Assembly (NCBI GenBank): GCA_050486285.1
Contig: JBJHCZ010000014.1
Span: 8,932-72,931, forward strand
Direction of reading: 5' to 3'
Length of the DNA stretch: 64,000 nucleotides
Origin: JAITWN01 sp050486285
GTDB lineage: Bacteria > Pseudomonadota > Gammaproteobacteria > SZUA-140
Shown here: in pieces, positions 38,156-46,830 of the stretch
Layout: each line of letters begins with the position of its first letter
Position numbering within the stretch: the first letter of the stretch is position 1
Made by a program: the position numbers and the translations under genes
Notes under the pieces: generated by a model
Told to the model about the DNA's origin: nothing
What the model saw: only the letters and a program-made list of their open reading frames with translations
Databases searched by the model: none

Positions 38156-38725
38156 ATGCGTGACAAGCCCGAAATCCTCACGGCCGAGATCATCGCCCGC
38201 ACGCGGATGTTCCGTGTCGAGCAGGTCCAGCTGCGGTTCTCGAACGGCGTCGAGGCCTGTTATGAGCGCCTGCGCAGCAGCTCGGCCGGCGCGGTGCTGG
38301 TGATTCCGATGCTCGACCGGGAGACCGTATTGATGATCCGGGAATATGCCGCCGGCGTGCATCGCTACGAACTCGCGCTGCCGAAGGGGCGTATCGAGGA
38401 CGGCGAGGACCTGCTCGCCGCCGCCAATCGCGAGCTGATGGAGGAGGTCGGCTACGGCGCCCGCCGTCTGACCCGGATCGCGTCGCTGACGTTGGCCCCC
38501 GGGTATTCCGGCCATATCACTCACCTGGTCCTCGCCGAGGACCTCTACGAGCAGCGCCTGCCCGGCGACGAGCCCGAGGAGATCGAGGTCGTGCCCTGGC
38601 CGCTTGCCGATCTGCAGGGCCTGCTCGCCTGCGAGGATTGCACCGAGGCGCGCAGCATCGCGGCGCTGTTCATGGCCCGCGACCTGCTCGACGGTCGCCC
38701 CGCGGAGTCGGGAGACCCCAGATGA
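38156..38725 (+). CDS. nudE: ADP compounds hydrolase NudE
   Basis: Nudix hydrolase of 189 residues acting on ADP-ribose, Ap3A and NADH-type substrates. The Nudix box is GRIEDGEDLLAAANRELMEE followed by VGYGA. The start ATG at 38156 fits the usual NudE length. Its stop overlaps the cysQ start (ATGA), so the two are coupled; both enzymes act on nucleotide by-products. Confidence 0.93.
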   Translation: MRDKPEILTAEIIARTRMFRVEQVQLRFSNGVEACYERLRSSSAGAVLVIPMLDRETVLMIREYAAGVHRYELALPKGRIEDGEDLLAAANRELMEEVGYGARRLTRIASLTLAPGYSGHITHLVLAEDLYEQRLPGDEPEEIEVVPWPLADLQGLLACEDCTEARSIAALFMARDLLDGRPAESGDPR

Positions 38726-39561
38726 ATCAGGACTTGAATCAGGACAGGCCGGCCTCGACCGAGGCCCTGGCGGCGCTGCTGGTGCCGGTGATCTCGCTAT
38801 CGCGCCGCGCCGGCGACGCGATCGTCGGGATCTACAATTCCGGCTTCAACGTCGAGCACAAGGAGGATCGTTCGCCGCTGACCGAGGCCGACATGGCCGC
38901 GCACGACATCCTGGTCGCCGGACTGCATGAATTGACCCCGGCCCTGCCGGTGCTGTCCGAGGAGTCCGCCGAGATCCCGTTTGCGGAGCGCGCCGGCTGG
39001 CGCCGTTACTGGCTCGTCGATCCGCTCGACGGCACCCGCGAATTCGTCAAGCGCAACGGCGAGTTCACGGTCAATGTCGCGCTGATCGACGAGCACCGCC
39101 CGGTGCTCGGCGTCATCGTCGCGCCGGTGACCGGCGCCTGCTATTACGCCTGCGCCGGCCACGGCGCCTGGCGTCAGGACCCGGGCCGGGCGCCAGGCGC
39201 GATCCGGGTGCGGCCGCTGGACCGCGCGCATGTCATCGTCGCCGGCAGCCGTTCGCATGCCGGCAGCCGCCTCGGCGCGTTTCTGGAGCGCCTCGGCAGT
39301 CATGAGCTCGTCAGCATGGGAAGTTCGCTGAAGTCCTGCCTCGTCGCCGAGGGGCGCGCCGATCTCTATCCGCGCCTCGGCCCGACCTCGGAATGGGATA
39401 CCGCCGCCGCGCAATGCATCGTCGAGGAGGCCGGCGGGCGCGTCACCGATACCGCGATGCGGCCGCTGCGTTACAACACCAAGGACTCGCTGCTGAACCC
39501 GGATTTCTTCGTGTCGGGCGCGCGCGACCAGGACTGGTCGCGTTATCTCGCTGAATCCTGA
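38722..39561 (+). CDS. cysQ: 3'(2'),5'-bisphosphate nucleotidase CysQ
   Basis: Converts PAP to AMP, relieving PAP accumulation from sulfate assimilation. The 279-residue protein has the inositol-phosphatase signatures LSEESAEIPF, WLVDPLDGTREFVKRNGEFTVN and GPTSEWDTAAAQCIVEEAGG. Coupled to nudE. It links loosely to the cysB fragment at the window start, since both act in sulfur assimilation, but they are 38 kb apart. Confidence 0.95.
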   Translation: MNQDLNQDRPASTEALAALLVPVISLSRRAGDAIVGIYNSGFNVEHKEDRSPLTEADMAAHDILVAGLHELTPALPVLSEESAEIPFAERAGWRRYWLVDPLDGTREFVKRNGEFTVNVALIDEHRPVLGVIVAPVTGACYYACAGHGAWRQDPGRAPGAIRVRPLDRAHVIVAGSRSHAGSRLGAFLERLGSHELVSMGSSLKSCLVAEGRADLYPRLGPTSEWDTAAAQCIVEEAGGRVTDTAMRPLRYNTKDSLLNPDFFVSGARDQDWSRYLAES

Positions 39562-39574
39562 GGGCTAAGCCCGT

Positions 39575-39796
39575 TCAGTTCGGCGGCAGGCTGACCTCGA
39601 TCACCTCGACCGAGGAGGACGGCTTCGGGATCGGGCGATTGTCGTTGCGCAGGGTCTCGAGCCGTGTCTGGATGGCCTGGCGGATCTGTCGCAGCGCCTC
39701 GTCGCGGGTCTCGCCGGCGGCGATGCAGCCGGGCAGGTCGGGGACATAGGCGCCGTAACTTTCCGGACCCTTTTCGATAATTACCAGATATTGCAT
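39575..39796 (-). CDS. HicB-like antitoxin, no HicA partner seen
   Basis: A 73-residue protein, MQYLVIIEKGPESYGAYVPD then LPGCIAAGETRDEALRQIRQ, the HicB partial RNase H-like fold. It ends with a short Pro/Ser-rich tail and has no DNA-binding domain. HicA, usually a ~60-residue neighbour, is absent from both flanks: cysQ converges from one side and the other has no open frame of suitable size. It may be a solitary regulator or a remnant. Confidence 0.8.
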   Translation of the reverse strand: MQYLVIIEKGPESYGAYVPDLPGCIAAGETRDEALRQIRQAIQTRLETLRNDNRPIPKPSSSVEVIEVSLPPN

Positions 39797-40139
39797 GCAA
39801 GAACCTGACAGAGGAGACGCTAGTCAGAAAGTTTATCTGATATCCGCTTCGCTGAATAGCGACGGCCGCAACGACGAAAATCCGTCACTTTCCGAACCTT
39901 GTTATATTTAGTCATGAACTCCTTGATCATAAAGATCTCTTGGACTGACAACCGGCAGGCCTCCGCAACACGTGCATTTTATTGAAAATCCACGTATCCT
40001 TGCCTGATCCCCTGGTCAGGGGGATGTGGGGAGAGGGGGCACACCAGCCCACCCTGACAGACCCCGGACGGCATGGCTGCTAGATGCCGGCGGCGGTCAA
40101 GGACCAACAAATCAACCAAGGTAGAAGGTAAAAGGTGAA
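39797..40139. other. Intergenic stretch upstream of azurin 1
   Basis: This 343-bp gap carries no supportable gene. It is more AT-rich in its centre (around 39880-39960) than the flanking genes. A short inverted repeat, CCCCTG-GT-CAGGGG at about 40008-40021, has no T-tract. The azurin promoter and hicB promoter should both lie here, but I cannot place them with confidence. Confidence 0.5.
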
Positions 40140-40592
40140 ATGATGATGAGCAAGAAGATTCTGGCTATAGGTGTTTTCTGTGTGTTCAGCTCCGCTGCCC
40201 TGGCCGACAACTGCAACGTCGAGATCGAAGGCAACGACGCGATGCAGTTCAACAAGAAGGAACTCACGGTCGGCTCGAGCTGCAGCGAGATCACGATCAC
40301 CCTCAAGCATGTCGGCGCGCTGCCGAAGGCGACGATGGGCCATGCGGTTGTCATCACCAAGACCGCTGACTTCCAGGCCGTCGCCAATGCCGGCATCGGC
40401 GCGGGTATCGACAACAACCATGTCCCGCCGGGCGATGCCCGCGTCATCGCGAACACCAAGCTGGTCGGCGGCGGTGAGTCCGCCAGCCTGAAGATCCCGG
40501 GCTCGGCGCTCGAGGCTGGTGGTGACTACACGTTCTTCTGCCCGTTCCCGGGCCACAACGCGATGATGAAGGGCAAGCTGATCGTCCAGTAA
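40140..40592 (+). CDS. Azurin (type 1 copper protein), copy 1
   Basis: Periplasmic cupredoxin electron carrier. The 150-residue precursor starts at three consecutive ATGs after AAAAGGTG and has a signal peptide ending ALADN. Mature NCNVEIEGNDAMQFN matches azurin. Copper ligands are His68 (MGHAVV), Cys134, His139 and Met143 (FFCPFPGHNAMMKG). Azurin usually has FFCTFPGH; here Thr is Pro. It is followed by a strong terminator and a second azurin gene. Confidence 0.93.
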   Translation: MMMSKKILAIGVFCVFSSAALADNCNVEIEGNDAMQFNKKELTVGSSCSEITITLKHVGALPKATMGHAVVITKTADFQAVANAGIGAGIDNNHVPPGDARVIANTKLVGGGESASLKIPGSALEAGGDYTFFCPFPGHNAMMKGKLIVQ

Positions 40593-40931
40593 TCGCATCG
40601 CCTGAGCGGCGGGCCGGCACAGCCCCGGTTCGTCCTGCAGTACCCGGGCCCTCCGTCACTGACGGAGGGCCTTTTTTATTTCCATCATCCCGCCCGGCCT
40701 GAACACATCAGTATCAAGGCTATATTCATAGTATTTTACCTGCAGGTGAGTGCGAACGGAGACAGGTGCAATTTGCCCTGAACGCGCATATTCTTGCGCA
40801 ATCCCTTTTCAACCGGGGATGCGGGAAAGCAGGCCTCAGAAGCTGCACGCGCAGTCTCGTCCGGTATTGTTCCGATGCCGGTGGCCCGGGGCCAACACAA
40901 ACCACACGATAATGAGATGAGAGGTGACGCG
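40593..40931. other. Intergenic stretch between the azurin genes
   Basis: This 339-bp gap begins with the azurin 1 terminator (40647-40677). The remaining ~250 bases hold no gene. An AT-rich patch near 40718-40738 (CTATATTCATAGTATTTTA) may be part of a promoter for azurin 2, which would then be expressed independently; no clear -35 element was seen. Confidence 0.5.
40647..40677 (+). terminator. Rho-independent terminator of azurin 1
   Basis: An 11-bp perfect stem GGCCCTCCGTC/GACGGAGGGCC with a three-base loop, followed by six Ts. It lies 55 bases after the azurin 1 stop. The stem sequence is identical to that of the terminator after azurin 2. Confidence 0.93.
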
Positions 40932-41381
40932 ATGATGATCAGAAATATACTGGTAGTCGGTGCGTTATGTCTGTTCAGTTCCGCAGTATTCGCCGACGGC
41001 TGCAAGGTGATGATCGAGGGCAACGATGCAATGCAGTTCAACCTGAAGGAGATCAAGGTCGACGCCGGTTGCGCCGAGATCGAGGTGACGCTCAAGCATG
41101 TCGGCGCGCTGCCAAAGGCGACGATGGGGCATGGTTTCGTAATCACCAAGTCGAGCGACATGCAGGCCGTCGCCAATGCCGGCATTGCGGCCGGTATTGC
41201 CAATGACCACGTTCCACCGGGTGATGCTCGCATTATCGCGAACACCCACCTCGTTGGCGGCGGAGAGTCGACGACGATCAAGATCCCCGGCTCCAAGCTT
41301 GAAGCCGGCGGCGACTATATGTTCTTCTGCCCGTTCCCGGGCCACAACGCGATGATGAAGGGCAAGTTCATCGTCGGTTGA
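40932..41381 (+). CDS. Azurin (type 1 copper protein), copy 2
   Basis: A second azurin of 149 residues, closely similar to copy 1 along its whole length, from the ATG at 40932 after GAGAGGTGA. The signal peptide ends AVFADG. Ligands are His67 (MGHGF), Cys133, His138 and Met142 (FFCPFPGHNAMMKG), again with Pro where azurins often have Thr. Differences from copy 1 are mostly surface residues. The open frame upstream of 40932 is not azurin-like. Confidence 0.93.
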   Translation: MMIRNILVVGALCLFSSAVFADGCKVMIEGNDAMQFNLKEIKVDAGCAEIEVTLKHVGALPKATMGHGFVITKSSDMQAVANAGIAAGIANDHVPPGDARIIANTHLVGGGESTTIKIPGSKLEAGGDYMFFCPFPGHNAMMKGKFIVG

Positions 41382-41438
41382 TGCCGTAATCTCGCGAGCC
41401 CCGGCGCCCGGCGTCAGGGGCTTCGCGCAGCAGGTCAA

Positions 41439-41470
41439 GGCCCTCCGTCTCCGACGGAGGGCCTTTTTTT
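41439..41470 (+). terminator. Rho-independent terminator of azurin 2
   Basis: GGCCCTCCGTC/GACGGAGGGCC, 11-bp stem, three-base loop and seven or more Ts. The identical stem downstream of azurin 1 suggests gene and terminator were duplicated together. The T-tract reaches the stop codon of the convergent srkA gene. Confidence 0.93.
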
Positions 41471-42475
41471 TCACAGGCCGCCGAGAGTCAGCGGCGGCTC
41501 TTCCATCAGCGCGATCTGCTCGCGCAGTTCCAGCACGCGCTCTTCCCAGTAGCGCTGGGTGTTGAACCACGGGAACGCGACGGGGAAGGCCGGGTCGTGC
41601 CAGCGCCGCGCGATCCACGCCGAGTAGTGGATCAGCCGCAGCGTGCGCAGCGCCTCGACGAGGTGCAGCTCGCGCGCATCGAACTCATGGAAGTCTTCAT
41701 AGCCCGCGAGTACGTCTCCGAGCTGGCGGAGCATCGACGCGCGATCGCCCGACAGCAGCATCCACAGATCCTGCACCGCGGGCCCCATGCGGCTGTCGTC
41801 GAAGTCGACGAAGTGCGGGCCGTCGTCGGCCCACAGCACATTGCCGGCGTGGCAGTCGCCGTGCAGACGCAGCACGCTGACGCTTCCGGCGCGCGCAAAG
41901 CAGTGCTCGACGCCGGCCAGCGCCTGATCGACGACACTGCGCCAGGCCGGCAGCAGGTCGGCGGGGATGAAGTCATGAGCGAGCAGCCAGTCGCGCGGCT
42001 CGCGTCCGAAGCTGTCGATATCGATCGACGGCCGTTCGCGGTACGGAGCGATCGCGCCGAGCGCGTGGATGCGCCCGATGAAGCGGCCCATCCATTCGAG
42101 CGTGTCGGGGTCGTCGAATTCGGGCGCGCGGCCGCGCTGGCGCGGGTAAAGCGCGAAGCGGTGGCCGCCGAAGTGATGCAGCGTCACGCCATCGATGACC
42201 AGCGGCGTCACCACCGGGACCTCGCGCTCGGCCAGCAGCGCGGTGAACGCATGTTCCTCGAAGATCGCCGCGTCCGACCAGCGGCCGGGCCGGTAGAACT
42301 TCGCGATCAGGGGCGGGCCGTCCTCGATGCCGATCTGGTAGACGCGGTTCTCGTAGCTGTTCAGCGCGAACACCCGCCCGTCGCCGCGATGGCCGAGGCT
42401 CTCGATCGCATCGAGCACGCGGTCGGGCGTCAGACCGGAATAGGGGGCTTCACCGCCAGGGACATCCGTACTCAT
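41471..42475 (-). CDS. srkA: Stress response kinase A (SrkA/RdoA/YihE)
   Basis: Ser/Thr protein kinase-like member of the aminoglycoside-phosphotransferase fold, 334 residues. SrkA protects E. coli during envelope and MazF-type stress. Motifs: NSYENRVYQIGIEDG (nucleotide region), VLRLHGDCHAGNVLWADDGP (catalytic loop) and FVDFDDSRMGPAVQDLWMLL (metal loop). In enterics it sits next to dsbA; that link is absent here. A REP-like hairpin lies 18 bases upstream of its start. Confidence 0.92.
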   Translation of the reverse strand: MSTDVPGGEAPYSGLTPDRVLDAIESLGHRGDGRVFALNSYENRVYQIGIEDGPPLIAKFYRPGRWSDAAIFEEHAFTALLAEREVPVVTPLVIDGVTLHHFGGHRFALYPRQRGRAPEFDDPDTLEWMGRFIGRIHALGAIAPYRERPSIDIDSFGREPRDWLLAHDFIPADLLPAWRSVVDQALAGVEHCFARAGSVSVLRLHGDCHAGNVLWADDGPHFVDFDDSRMGPAVQDLWMLLSGDRASMLRQLGDVLAGYEDFHEFDARELHLVEALRTLRLIHYSAWIARRWHDPAFPVAFPWFNTQRYWEERVLELREQIALMEEPPLTLGGL

Positions 42476-42493
42476 ATCGCCTCAAACGCGAAC

Positions 42494-42526
42494 GGGGTCA
42501 GAGTAGACGAAGTCTACTCTGACCCC
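42494..42526. repeat. REP-like hairpin 6
   Basis: A compact perfect hairpin: GGGGTCAGAGTAGAC, three-base loop GAA, then the complement. It contains the TAG stop of the RND pump gene (42516-42514) and lies just upstream of srkA. It is identical to element 7 at 46798-46830. Confidence 0.92.
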
Positions 42527-45500
42527 ATGAGGTTTGCTCCGCTGCTTGCGGTCGCCGGCTTGTCTGTGGGGGCGCGTTCGCGGTCGCCGGCGAAGTGGAG
42601 CCAGCGATAGAGGATCGGGATCAGCAGCAGGCTGACGACCAGCGAGAAGCTGAGTCCGGAGACGATCGTCACTGCGAGCGGCCGCAGCATCTCTGAGCCC
42701 TCGCCGAGGCCGATCGCGAGCGGCAGCAGTCCGGCGACGGTCGTCAGCGTCGTCATCAGGATCGGCCGCAGGCGCAGCCGCGCCGCCTCGGCGATCGCGT
42801 CCGCAACCGCGAGACCGCGCTCGCGCATGATCTCGATGAACTCGACCAGCACGATCGCGTTGTTGACGACGATACCGGCGAGCATGATCATGCCGAGCCA
42901 CACCGGCATCGACAGCGGCAGGCCGGTGATGTTGAGACCGAGCGCGACGCCGATCGCCGCGAACGGCACGCCGAGCAGGATCACGAACGGGTTGCGCAGA
43001 GACTCGTACTGCACCGCCATCACCACCAGCACGAGGAACAGCGCGAGGCCGAGCAGGATGTGGATCATGCGCTGGCCTTCCTGCAGGGCCATGGTCGCGC
43101 CGGCGTCATAGATGCTGTAGCCCTCCGGCAGCGGCAGTTCGGCGAGTCGTTCGTTGATCGTCAGGCCGACCAGGCCGAGCGGGGCGTCGGACGCGACCGT
43201 GCCGGTGATCTCGACGACGCGGCGCTGGTTGTCGCGCCGGATCTGCGCCGGCGCCGCGACCAGGCGGACCTCGGCGACGTCGCCGAGGTAGACCGCCGGC
43301 AGGCCGTCATCCTCGGCATACAGCAGCAAGGATTCGAGATCCTGCGGGTTCAGCGCATCGGCGCGCGGCAGGCGCATGCGCACGTCATAGGCGCGGTCCC
43401 CGTCGATGAAGTCGGTGACGATCCAGCCGTCGAGCGCCATCTGCACCGCGCGACCGACGTCCTCGACGGTCAGCCCGAGCTCGGCGGCGCGATCGCGATC
43501 GACGTCGACCGCGATCTCCTGCAGGATTTCCTCGGCCGAATGGGCGATGTTGCGCAGACCCGGGATGCCGCGCAGGCGGCTGACGGCTTCGTCGCCGAGC
43601 ATGTACAGGGTGTCGAGGTCCGGGCCCTGGATGCGCATGCTGATATCGTCGTCGCCGCTGCCGATGCGGATGCCGCGGATGCCGGCCGGGCGCATGCGGA
43701 TGCGTGCGCCGGCGATCTGTTCGGCGGCGATCAGGCGGTTCATGCCGCGGATCCAGTCCTCGCTGCTGATCTCTCGCATTGACAGCGGCACCAGTTGCAC
43801 CATCAGCGTGCTCGCATTGCTGGTTTCTCGCTGCGTGCGACCGAAGATGCGACCGCCGACGATCGAGTAGACGCGTTCGACCTCCGTCTGGGCCAGGGCC
43901 AGATCCTCGAAGCGCTGCACGATGCGGTCCATCTCCTCGATCGACACGCCGGGGTCGGCGACGATATCGACGCGGAGATTGCCGTCATCCATGTTCGGCA
44001 GGAAGATCTGCTGGCCGCTCTGGAACACCGGCAGCGCGATGATCAGTCCGATCGCGAACATCGCGACGATCAGCGGCTGTGTCCAGAGGCGCGACAGCAG
44101 CATCGTCACCAGCCGGCGGTAGCCGTGCTGGGCCGACTCGATGGCGGCGTCGATAGCGCGCCGGACGCGCCCGGGCTTCTGCACCGGCACGCGGCAGCCG
44201 AGCGCCGGAACCAGCGTCAGCGCGACGATCACCGACGCGACGATCGCCGCCGACACCGTGAAGATCAGCTCGCGGAACAGCAGCCCGACCAGGCCGCCGA
44301 CGAACAGAAACGGCAGGATAGCGGCAAGGTTCGTCGAGCCCGACGCGACGATCGCGCTGTTGACCTCGCGCGCCGCCTCGATGCCGGCATCGTCCCAGCG
44401 ATCGCCGGCGCGCTGATGGCGCGTGATGTTTTCGAGCATGACGATCGTGCTGTCCACCAGCATGCCGATACCGACCGCGAGTCCGCCCAGCGTCATGATA
44501 TTGATCGTCATGCCGCCGAGGTCCATCAGCGCGAAGGTCACCAGCACCGCGATCGGCATCGCGCTGCCGACGACCAGCGTGCGGCGGATGTCGCCGAGGA
44601 ACAGGTAGACGACCGCCATCGCCAGCAGCGCGCCGAGCAGCGCGGCGAGTGCGGCGTTGTTGACCGCGTTGCGGACATAGACCGACTGGTCGCTGACCTT
44701 GCTGATCTCGATGCCCTCCGGCAGCAGTCCCTCCGAGATCAGCCAGGCGAGCCGGTCCTCGACGACATCGACGACGGCGACGGTGTTCGCGGTCGGCTGC
44801 TTCTGCACCGACATCACGACGCCCGGCATGCGATTCATGCGCGCGATCAGGCGCTGCTCCTGGTGGGTGTCGATCACGCGCGCTATCTCGCCGAGGCGGA
44901 GGGTGCCGCCGTCGGGCAGCTTGATCGGCAGATCGCGGATCTGTTCGACCGACCGGAAGCGGCCCATCGTCCGGCTCGTGTATTCGCGTTCCGGCATCAG
45001 CAGGCGCCCGGCCGGTTGTTCGAGATTGCCGCTGCGCAGCGCGTCGGCGAGGTCCTCGGGTTTGAGCCCGAGACCGGCGAGGCGGCGCTGGTCGGGGAGT
45101 ATCTGGACCTCGCGGACGAGGCCGCCGCCGACCTCGGCCGCGGCGACGCCGGGCAGCGTGATGAACCAGGTCGCGAACTGATGATCGACCCAGTCGCGCA
45201 ACTCGACCGGATCCCACAGTTGCGAGCTGACGATGTACTCGGCGACCGGGATCTGCGACGGGTCGCGCTTGAAGATCGTCGGCGGTTCGATCGTCTCCGG
45301 CAGGAAGCGGCGGGCGCGGTCGAGGCGGGTGCTGGCGTCGCGCAATGCGATATCGATGTCCTTGCCGTACTGGAAGGTCAGGTCGACCTCGGCGCGGCCC
45401 TCGGAAGTCGTCGACTGCAATGCGATCGCGTCCTCGGTGATCGCGAGCTGCTCCTCGAGCATGCGCGTCGCGCGGTCCTCCATCACCGCCGCGGGGACGC

Positions 45501-45681
45501 CGGGTTCGACGATGCGGACCGAGATCTCGGGATAGATGATCTGCGGCAGCAGGTCGACCGGCAGCCGCGTCAGCGCGAACAGCCCGAGTACCATCGCCGC
45601 GAGCGCGATCATGACGACGCCGATCGGGTGGCGGATCGACCAGGCCGCGAGTCCGCCGGTCCGACCGATCGCCTGCTTCAC
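42514..45681 (-). CDS. RND efflux permease, ending in a repeat
   Basis: Inner-membrane proton-driven efflux pump of 1,055 residues. The N-terminus (WSIRHPIGVVMIALAAMVLG, LPVDLLPQIIYPEISV) and the central helix GGLAVGIGMLVDSTIVMLEN are typical of AcrB/MdtB-like pumps; one proton-relay Asp is kept and the second position is Ser. Twelve membrane helices and two large periplasmic loops are expected. The C-terminal MGSE and TAG stop come from REP-like element 6. It is coupled to its adaptor gene (ATGA overlap). No TolC-type gene is nearby; the substrate is unknown. Confidence 0.92.
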   Translation of the reverse strand: MKQAIGRTGGLAAWSIRHPIGVVMIALAAMVLGLFALTRLPVDLLPQIIYPEISVRIVEPGVPAAVMEDRATRMLEEQLAITEDAIALQSTTSEGRAEVDLTFQYGKDIDIALRDASTRLDRARRFLPETIEPPTIFKRDPSQIPVAEYIVSSQLWDPVELRDWVDHQFATWFITLPGVAAAEVGGGLVREVQILPDQRRLAGLGLKPEDLADALRSGNLEQPAGRLLMPEREYTSRTMGRFRSVEQIRDLPIKLPDGGTLRLGEIARVIDTHQEQRLIARMNRMPGVVMSVQKQPTANTVAVVDVVEDRLAWLISEGLLPEGIEISKVSDQSVYVRNAVNNAALAALLGALLAMAVVYLFLGDIRRTLVVGSAMPIAVLVTFALMDLGGMTINIMTLGGLAVGIGMLVDSTIVMLENITRHQRAGDRWDDAGIEAAREVNSAIVASGSTNLAAILPFLFVGGLVGLLFRELIFTVSAAIVASVIVALTLVPALGCRVPVQKPGRVRRAIDAAIESAQHGYRRLVTMLLSRLWTQPLIVAMFAIGLIIALPVFQSGQQIFLPNMDDGNLRVDIVADPGVSIEEMDRIVQRFEDLALAQTEVERVYSIVGGRIFGRTQRETSNASTLMVQLVPLSMREISSEDWIRGMNRLIAAEQIAGARIRMRPAGIRGIRIGSGDDDISMRIQGPDLDTLYMLGDEAVSRLRGIPGLRNIAHSAEEILQEIAVDVDRDRAAELGLTVEDVGRAVQMALDGWIVTDFIDGDRAYDVRMRLPRADALNPQDLESLLLYAEDDGLPAVYLGDVAEVRLVAAPAQIRRDNQRRVVEITGTVASDAPLGLVGLTINERLAELPLPEGYSIYDAGATMALQEGQRMIHILLGLALFLVLVVMAVQYESLRNPFVILLGVPFAAIGVALGLNITGLPLSMPVWLGMIMLAGIVVNNAIVLVEFIEIMRERGLAVADAIAEAARLRLRPILMTTLTTVAGLLPLAIGLGEGSEMLRPLAVTIVSGLSFSLVVSLLLIPILYRWLHFAGDRERAPTDKPATASSGANLMGSE

Positions 45682-46766
45682 GAGTCCGCCCCGACCCGGT
45701 TGACGATGCGGACCTTCTGTTCGGCGGCGAGGCCGAGGAATCCGCGGCGCACGACGGTGTCGCCGCTCGCGAGTCCGTCGAGGATCTCGACCCGATCGCC
45801 GAGCCGCAGGCCGCTGCGCACCGTGCGGCGTTCGGTGACGCCGTCGACGACGACAAAGGCATATTCGCCGCGCTCGTCGCGGCGCAGCGCGCTGAACGGG
45901 ATCAGCAGGCGCTCGCTGGCCGGCGCCGTCAGCGTCACGCGCGCGAACTGGCCGGGCCGCATGCCGGGCGGCGCCGGTTCGAGCGCGACCTCGACCACGC
46001 CCTGGCGAGTGCGCGGGTCGACGGTCGGATGGATGCGCAGGATGCGGCCGGGGTGACGACGGTCGCCGAGCGCGTCGACCTGGACCTCGACGCGGTCGCC
46101 GACCGACAGCAGCGGGATCAGCAGTTCGGAGACGCCGACCTGGGTCAGCAGAGAGTCGGGATCGATCAGCGTCATCAGGTGGCTGTGGCGGGGCAGTGCG
46201 TCGCCGGGTTCGGCGAGGCGTTCGGCGACGAGGCCGGCGAACGGCGCGCGGATCATCGTATAGCCGAGGCGCGGCTCGAGCATCGCAACCTCGGCGCGGG
46301 CGACCTGCAACGCGGTCTCGGCGCGGGCGAGTTCGTCCTCGGAGACCAGGCGGTTCGCGATCAGGCGCTTCAGGCGCTCATGGTCGGCCCCGGCCTGGCG
46401 CAGCGTCGCCCGCGCGCGGTCGAGCTGGGCGCGCAGCAGTTCATCGTCGAGCCGGGCGACGATCGCGCCGGCCTCGACGCGGTCGCCCTCGAAATACGGA
46501 AACTCGACTACGCTGCCTTCCTCCTGGGTATGCAGGCGAACCTCCCGGCGCGCGCGCAGCGTACCGGTGCGGACGACCGAATGACCGACCGCCTCGCGCT
46601 CGACCTCGGCGATCTCGACCAGGTGTTCGCGCGCCGGCGCCGCCGGCGCGGCGCCCTGCCCGCTGCTGGTGTCCCCGCAGGCGGCCACCAGCCACACGAG
46701 CAGCACGAGTCCGCAAAGGCGGACAACGGTGACGCCATGAAGCGAATGGATAGCAGGCGTAATCAT
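45678..46766 (-). CDS. RND periplasmic adaptor lipoprotein
   Basis: Membrane-fusion protein of 362 residues linking the RND pump to an outer-membrane channel. The signal sequence ends in a lipobox (LVWLVAACGD), so it is probably lipid-anchored. Order: N-terminal barrel and lipoyl halves (VRTGTLRARREVRLHTQEEG, VEAGAIVARLDDELLRAQLD), helical hairpin (about 105-150), lipoyl return TMIRAPFAGLVAERLAEPGD and the C-terminal beta domains. Translationally coupled to the pump. Confidence 0.92.
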   Translation of the reverse strand: MITPAIHSLHGVTVVRLCGLVLLVWLVAACGDTSSGQGAAPAAPAREHLVEIAEVEREAVGHSVVRTGTLRARREVRLHTQEEGSVVEFPYFEGDRVEAGAIVARLDDELLRAQLDRARATLRQAGADHERLKRLIANRLVSEDELARAETALQVARAEVAMLEPRLGYTMIRAPFAGLVAERLAEPGDALPRHSHLMTLIDPDSLLTQVGVSELLIPLLSVGDRVEVQVDALGDRRHPGRILRIHPTVDPRTRQGVVEVALEPAPPGMRPGQFARVTLTAPASERLLIPFSALRRDERGEYAFVVVDGVTERRTVRSGLRLGDRVEILDGLASGDTVVRRGFLGLAAEQKVRIVNRVGADS

Positions 46767-46797
46767 GTTCGATATTTTATCTTAAATGGCGATAGAT

Positions 46798-46830
46798 GGG
46801 GTCAGAGTAGACGAAGTCTACTCTGACCCC
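46798..46830. repeat. REP-like hairpin 7
   Basis: The 33-base hairpin (15-bp stem, loop GAA) is identical to element 6 at 42494-42526. It supplies the yejF stop (46820-46818) and lies 31 bases upstream of the adaptor start. Confidence 0.92.

Noticed and set aside
39924..39940. FNR-like box upstream of azurin 1
   Set aside because: Only the left half (TTGAT) fits; the right half does not read ATCAA.
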